From NCBI RefSeq assembly GCF_034366625.1, contig NZ_JAXMIH010000011.1, positions 245,742 to 309,741 of the forward strand: a stretch of DNA of 64,000 bases. The letters run 5' to 3'. The stretch comes from Prosthecobacter sp. (lineage in GTDB: Bacteria > Verrucomicrobiota > Verrucomicrobiia > Verrucomicrobiales > Verrucomicrobiaceae). The position numbers were made by a program, and so were the translations under genes. The notes under the pieces are model-generated. The model did not search any database. It saw only the letters and a program-made list of their open reading frames with translations, and had not been told where the DNA came from. Shown in pieces: positions 60,125-64,000 of the stretch. Each line of letters starts with the position of its first letter. Position 1 is the stretch's first letter.

Positions 60125-62152
60125 ATGAACTCCCTGCGACTACGCATCCTGTTCCCACTCTGGCTCTTCGGCTTTTTGCCGGCCATGGGAGCCACCCGCA
60201 TGATGGGCCAGCCTCTCGACTGGTTCTTCGGCCTCACGGGCATTCTGCTCGGTGGCGGCGTTTTCCTTGCCGCCTACCTGATCTCTGGCTGGCTGCTCAA
60301 ACCGACGACGGCCGTCATGAAGGGGACCACCGCAGTTCTGCGCGGCGTTCCTCCTGACGCGCAGTCCGCCGAATGGCTGCCCTCTGACTTCTGGAAGCTG
60401 CGCTGCGACATCAACATGATCTTTGCCAAGCAGCGCCAGGCGCTCAATGCCGCCGAGCAGCACGCCTGCCAGACCGCCCAGCGCCTGCTCAATGCTGAGC
60501 GCCTGCTGCGCGAAGCATTCACCGCCCTCCAGGGCTTGTTCGCCGCCAGTGATGAAGGCGTCCTCGTGGTCGATGCCCAGGGCTCCATCATCGCTTCGAA
60601 CGCCAAGCTCGATGACTTCCTTGGCAAGCCGGTCGAAGAAGTCGCCGGACGTGATGCTTCACGCCTGCTCAACGCCCTGATGGAACGCTTCCAGGAAAAA
60701 GCCGCCATCTCCGTCTGGATCGAAAAAACCGCCGCCAGTCTGGAAGGGCAGGATGAAATGCCCCCTCTCATGACCAGTGATGGCCGGGTCTTCTCCCTCC
60801 GCTCCAGCCCGATGCGCACCGACGTCGGCGAAGTGATCGGGCGCATCTGGATCGTCAAAGACCGCTCCGAAATGCGCGTGCTGGAGAACCAGCTCCGCGA
60901 ATCGCAGAAGATGGGCACCATCGGCCAGCTCGCTGGCGGCATCGCCCACGACTTCAACAACCTTCTCACCGCTATCCGTGGCAACCTCACGCTCGCCGAA
61001 CTCACTCCGGCTTCCAACCAGGCCGGTGTGCGTGACAAACTGCAGAACGCCAACCACGCCACCACGCGTGCCGCCGAACTCGTCAAATCCCTCCTCGGCT
61101 ACTCACGCCGCAGCACTGGCACGTCTATTCGCAAGACCACCAATCTCAAGCGCCTGCTCGCCGACGTGCAGAACCTCCTCAAACACAGCGTCGATCCGCG
61201 TGTCACGATTCAAATGCGCGGCGGCATGGACGCCTCCTACGTCACGGCGGATGCCACCCAGATCGAGCAGGTCATGCTCAATCTCTGCCTCAACGCCCGC
61301 GATGCGATGCCCGCCGATCAAGGTGTCATTGAGATCGCTGTCGAAAACGTCACGCATCGCATGCCTGGCAGGGCAAACGGTTCCGCGAACAGCGCCGACG
61401 AGGCATCTGACTTCGTCATGCTCGTCGTGCGTGACAACGGCCATGGCATCTCCGAGGAGCACCGCTGCCGCATTTTTGAGCCCTTCTTCACCACCAGATC
61501 CAAAACCACCGGCACCGGCCTCGGCCTTTCCACCGCGCAGGACATCGTGCGTGAGCACGGCGGCTGGATCGAGTTCGACAGCGAAGTCGGCCGCGGCAGC
61601 GAATTCCGCGTCTTCCTGCCCCGTGTGCTGAATCCCGACCAGGTCGAGGAGGAAACACCCATCGAAAACAACAGTACCGCCACCGCCGCTCCCGCTGGCA
61701 ACCAGACCACGATTCTTGTCGTCGATGACGAAGCTCCCGTGCGCTCCATCGCCATGAACATGCTCGGCTTCCTCGGCTACCGCGTCCTGGAGGCTGGCGA
61801 CGGTCAGCAGGCGCTCGACATCCTCCTGCGTGGCAATGAAAAAATCGACGCCGTCCTGCTCGACATCTACATGCCCAAGCTCTCAGGCCGCGACACCTTC
61901 AAGGAATTGCGTGCGGTCGGCAACTGCGTGCCCGTCGTCGTCTGTAGCGGTTTCGTCATCGACCCCGATGAGTTCATGATCCTCAGCCAAGGCCATCCGC
62001 CTCCCGTGGACATCATGCTCAAGCCCTACTCGCTCGACGGCCTCAGCAAGGCGCTCGCCAAGGCGGTGCAGAAACCCCAGGATCGCGAACCCTCCTTCGA
62101 TCTCACCGCCAGCCGCGCCCAAATGGCACAGGCACCGATGCTCGTCTCCTGA
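60125..62152 (+). CDS. Hybrid PAS histidine kinase with C-terminal receiver
   Basis: From the ATG at 60125 the 675-residue protein has two N-terminal membrane helices (LFPLWLFGFLPAMGATR, FFGLTGILLGGGVFLAAYLI). A HAMP-like or coiled segment follows, then a PAS domain (LFAASDEGVLVVDAQGSIIA, ASNAKLDDFLGK), a HisKA domain with His275 (LAGGIAHDFNNLLTAIRGNL), an ATPase domain (LNLCLNARDAMPADQG, TGTGLGLSTAQDIVREHGGW) and a receiver with Asp580 (AVLLDIYMPKLSGRDT). The HDFNN form is the NtrB-like class. No separate output regulator is adjacent; the sigma54 activator elsewhere in the window is a possible but unproven partner. Confidence 0.93.
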   Translation: MNSLRLRILFPLWLFGFLPAMGATRMMGQPLDWFFGLTGILLGGGVFLAAYLISGWLLKPTTAVMKGTTAVLRGVPPDAQSAEWLPSDFWKLRCDINMIFAKQRQALNAAEQHACQTAQRLLNAERLLREAFTALQGLFAASDEGVLVVDAQGSIIASNAKLDDFLGKPVEEVAGRDASRLLNALMERFQEKAAISVWIEKTAASLEGQDEMPPLMTSDGRVFSLRSSPMRTDVGEVIGRIWIVKDRSEMRVLENQLRESQKMGTIGQLAGGIAHDFNNLLTAIRGNLTLAELTPASNQAGVRDKLQNANHATTRAAELVKSLLGYSRRSTGTSIRKTTNLKRLLADVQNLLKHSVDPRVTIQMRGGMDASYVTADATQIEQVMLNLCLNARDAMPADQGVIEIAVENVTHRMPGRANGSANSADEASDFVMLVVRDNGHGISEEHRCRIFEPFFTTRSKTTGTGLGLSTAQDIVREHGGWIEFDSEVGRGSEFRVFLPRVLNPDQVEEETPIENNSTATAAPAGNQTTILVVDDEAPVRSIAMNMLGFLGYRVLEAGDGQQALDILLRGNEKIDAVLLDIYMPKLSGRDTFKELRAVGNCVPVVVCSGFVIDPDEFMILSQGHPPPVDIMLKPYSLDGLSKALAKAVQKPQDREPSFDLTASRAQMAQAPMLVS

Positions 62153-62250
62153 TCAGGGCCGGAAAGCGGCGAACCGCGAACAGTGGACCGCCCTCCGGTG
62201 GCCATCTTTCCCCTTTTCGATTGCCGCAAAGGCGCTACCATCCGCGCCCC

Positions 62251-63609
62251 ATGATCAAAGTCGGCCTCGTCTCCCTCGGTTGCGCGAAAAACCTCATCGA
62301 CTCGGAAATCATGATCGGCCACCTTCAGCAGGCGGGCATGGTCATGACGCCTGAGCCGGACTTGGCCGATGTCCTCATCGTGAACACCTGCTCCTTCATC
62401 GACATGGCCAAAAAGGAAAGTGTCGGCGCCGTGCATGACGCGGTGGACCAGCGTGCCGGCTCCAAGAAGCGGGCGCGGCAGAAGATCATCGTCGCCGGCT
62501 GCCTCTCGCAGCGCTTCTCGCAGGAACTGCCCGGACTCATGCCCGAAGTGGATGCGTTCATCGGTCTCGATCAGATCACGCAGGTCGCCCCGATCATTCA
62601 GCGGCTCGTTGGCATCCAAGAGCACACGCAGGAGAACCTCGTCACCCGCCAGCCGCAGTACATCCCCGATTACGACACGCCGCGCTTCCGCCTCACGCCA
62701 AACCACATGGCCTACATCAAGATTGCTGAAGGCTGCAACCATCCCTGCTCCTTCTGCATCATCCCGCGCATCCGTGGTCGCCACCGCAGCCGCACCCAGG
62801 AAAGCATCGTCAAAGAGGCCAAACAGCTCGTCGCCGCCGGCGTGAAGGAGATCAACCTCATCTCCCAGGACACCACCTACTTCGGCATGGACAAGTGGAC
62901 CGAAGAACGCCCCAAGCCCCGCAGCGGTGTCGATTCCTCGAAGGGCGAATCGCTTTCCACGCTCATTCGTGAGCTCAACAAGATCAAAGGCGACTTCTGG
63001 ATCCGCCTCCTCTACACCCACCCCGCGCATTGGAGTGATGACCTTATCAAAGCCATCGCCGAAAGCCCCAAGGTTGCCCGCTACATCGACATGCCGCTGC
63101 AGCACATCAGCGACAACATGCTCAGCCTCATGAAGCGCGAGACCGACGGTGCTTACATCCGCGATCTCATCAAGCGCATCCGCGCTGGCATCCCCGGCAT
63201 CGCCATCCGCACCACCTTCATCGTCGGCTTCCCCGGCGAGACCGAGGCCGACTTCAACGAGCTGCTTCAGTTCATCGAAGACACCAAGTTCGAGCGCGCC
63301 GGCGTCTTCAACTACTCCCGCGAAGAAGACACCCGTGCCGCCAAGATGGAAGATCAGATCCATCACATGACCCGCAAAGCCCGCTGGAACGAGGCCATGC
63401 GCGCCATTCAGCGCAGCATCGAAGGCTTCAACGTCAGCCAGGTCGGCAAAAAAATGCGCGTCCTCGTCGAGGAACCCGGCGTCGCCCGCAGCGAGATCGA
63501 CGCCCCCGACATCGACACCAGCGTCTTCGTGAACAAGAAGCTCCCCGTCGGCCAGTTCGCCGAAGTCACCGTCAAAGAATGGCGCGGCTACGATCTCGTC
63601 GCGGCGTGA
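62251..63609 (+). CDS. rimO: Ribosomal protein S12 methylthiotransferase RimO
   Basis: The 452-residue enzyme adds a methylthio group to an aspartate of ribosomal protein S12. It has the N-terminal cluster-binding UPF0004 domain (MIKVGLVSLGCAKNLIDSEI, VLIVNTCSFIDMAKKESVGA, VAGCLSQRF), the radical SAM motif CNHPCSFC followed by IIPRIRGRHRSR, and a C-terminal TRAM domain ending FAEVTVKEWRGYDLVA. VSLGCAKNLIDSE is specific to RimO as opposed to MiaB. The ATG at 62251 matches the family start; an in-frame upstream extension does not. Confidence 0.96.
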   Translation: MIKVGLVSLGCAKNLIDSEIMIGHLQQAGMVMTPEPDLADVLIVNTCSFIDMAKKESVGAVHDAVDQRAGSKKRARQKIIVAGCLSQRFSQELPGLMPEVDAFIGLDQITQVAPIIQRLVGIQEHTQENLVTRQPQYIPDYDTPRFRLTPNHMAYIKIAEGCNHPCSFCIIPRIRGRHRSRTQESIVKEAKQLVAAGVKEINLISQDTTYFGMDKWTEERPKPRSGVDSSKGESLSTLIRELNKIKGDFWIRLLYTHPAHWSDDLIKAIAESPKVARYIDMPLQHISDNMLSLMKRETDGAYIRDLIKRIRAGIPGIAIRTTFIVGFPGETEADFNELLQFIEDTKFERAGVFNYSREEDTRAAKMEDQIHHMTRKARWNEAMRAIQRSIEGFNVSQVGKKMRVLVEEPGVARSEIDAPDIDTSVFVNKKLPVGQFAEVTVKEWRGYDLVAA

Positions 63610-63705
63610 GGCTACATTGTGGGCACCTCGAATGACGCGAAGGCTGAGCGGACAACGACATGGGTCGATGATTGACAGAGGGAGGCTGCGCAGGTTAGCC
63701 TCACG
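63605..63705. other. Perfect 10-bp inverted repeats spanning the rimO 3' gap
   Basis: CGTGAGGCTA, which includes the rimO stop codon, and TAGCCTCACG are perfect complements separated by 81 nt. The second arm ends 3 bp before a candidate start codon. They could form a long-loop hairpin; chance is not excluded. Confidence 0.35.
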
Positions 63706-63708
63706 GCC

Positions 63709-63968
63709 ATGCCCAGGCACAACGTGAGGTCTCTTATCTTCGGTCTTTGCATGGCGGCTTCTGTTGCCGTGGCCCAGGCTCCGCACACACCCAAGGCCGG
63801 GTCGGCGGAGAGGCAGGCCATCTGTGCGCCATTTTTGTCAGCCAGTTGCAGCCTGACCCGAATGGCACTGAATTAAGGCCCATTTGGGATGAAAAACGAG
63901 CATGGTTTTCGTGTGTCGTTTCGTTGAAGATCAATGGCTGCGCACACGAAGTTCTTCCCCGCGTTTAA
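63709..63968 (+). pseudogene. Small secreted-protein gene, probably frameshifted
   Basis: From the ATG at 63709 there is a signal peptide (SLIFGLCMAASVAVAQAPHT) and a mature start (PKAGSAERQAIC) like a family of small exported Verrucomicrobial proteins; the frame stops after about 55 codons. From about 63827 another frame continues plausibly (IFVSQLQPDPNGTELRPIWD, RAWFSCVVSLKINGCAHEVL) to the TAA at 63966. I infer one gene with a frameshift; either real decay or a sequence error would explain it. No domain name can be assigned. Confidence 0.4.
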
Positions 63969-64000
63969 CCGGCATCTTTTCGGGCGTCCGCCAGTTGGCA

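Noticed and set aside
62026..63786. Reverse open frame of 586 codons
   Set aside because: It covers rimO and the end of the hybrid kinase gene on the opposite strand; rimO is certain, so this is a shadow.

Overview
The window reads as a chromosome segment of a GC-rich, Gram-negative member of the Verrucomicrobiota, probably close to Prosthecobacter/Verrucomicrobium. This is inference from gene content: a tripartite RND pump and many lipoproteins, a RDD-SpoIIM-DUF4129-DUF4350-MoxR-DUF58 operon, a NagB fused to a LmbE-like domain, many NarL-type response regulators, and few Shine-Dalgarno sequences. No transposase, integrase, phage structural gene, CRISPR array, rRNA or tRNA was seen.

Layout. 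1-3.0 kb: the start of an IclR regulator (cut by the window edge), the queF-queC pair for queuosine precursors, and a sigma54-dependent response regulator. 3.1-9.7 kb: a TetR regulator and the RND efflux operon it probably controls (adaptor, permease, outer-membrane channel). 9.7-13.1 kb: a frameshifted kinase-like gene, a squalene/phytoene synthase, a HemW-like radical SAM protein and a small membrane protein. 13.2-20.8 kb: the membrane/MoxR/DUF58 operon, interrupted by a KilA-N gene. 20.9-26.0 kb: a sugar aminotransferase, methyltransferase, GT2 and FdtA-type isomerase, followed almost without a gap by a histidine kinase and its response regulator. This looks like a modified-sugar (3-amino-deoxyhexose type) pathway sharing a transcript with a two-component system. 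26.1-30.1 kb: a TMTC-like GT-C/TPR membrane protein, an alpha/beta hydrolase and a DUF433/DUF5615 toxin-antitoxin pair.

30.2-52.6 kb is the accessory part. It holds small stress proteins (CsbD, DUF1328, DUF892, DUF2934, DUF4142, CBS), orphan response regulators, a glycogen-debranching-like enzyme beside a GT4, and PAS and hybrid kinases. One hybrid kinase carries a plant-type ethylene-receptor sensor domain. This part also holds an ECF sigma factor, a decayed LolA-like gene, and about 1.1 kb of gene-free DNA with three copies of a three-hairpin repeat whose stems co-vary. From 52.7 kb the content is housekeeping again: an AsmA-like protein, lipA, a NagB-LmbE fusion whose LmbE metal site has been lost, a Fur regulator, a hybrid PAS kinase and rimO. 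The window ends with a small, probably frameshifted secreted-protein gene.

The most interesting items are the ethylene-receptor-like hybrid kinase (40163-43072), the co-varying three-hairpin repeats (50295-51077), the dead LmbE half of the NagB fusion, and the KilA-N gene inside a conserved operon. Four genes look broken or fragmentary; some of the frameshifts could be sequence errors.
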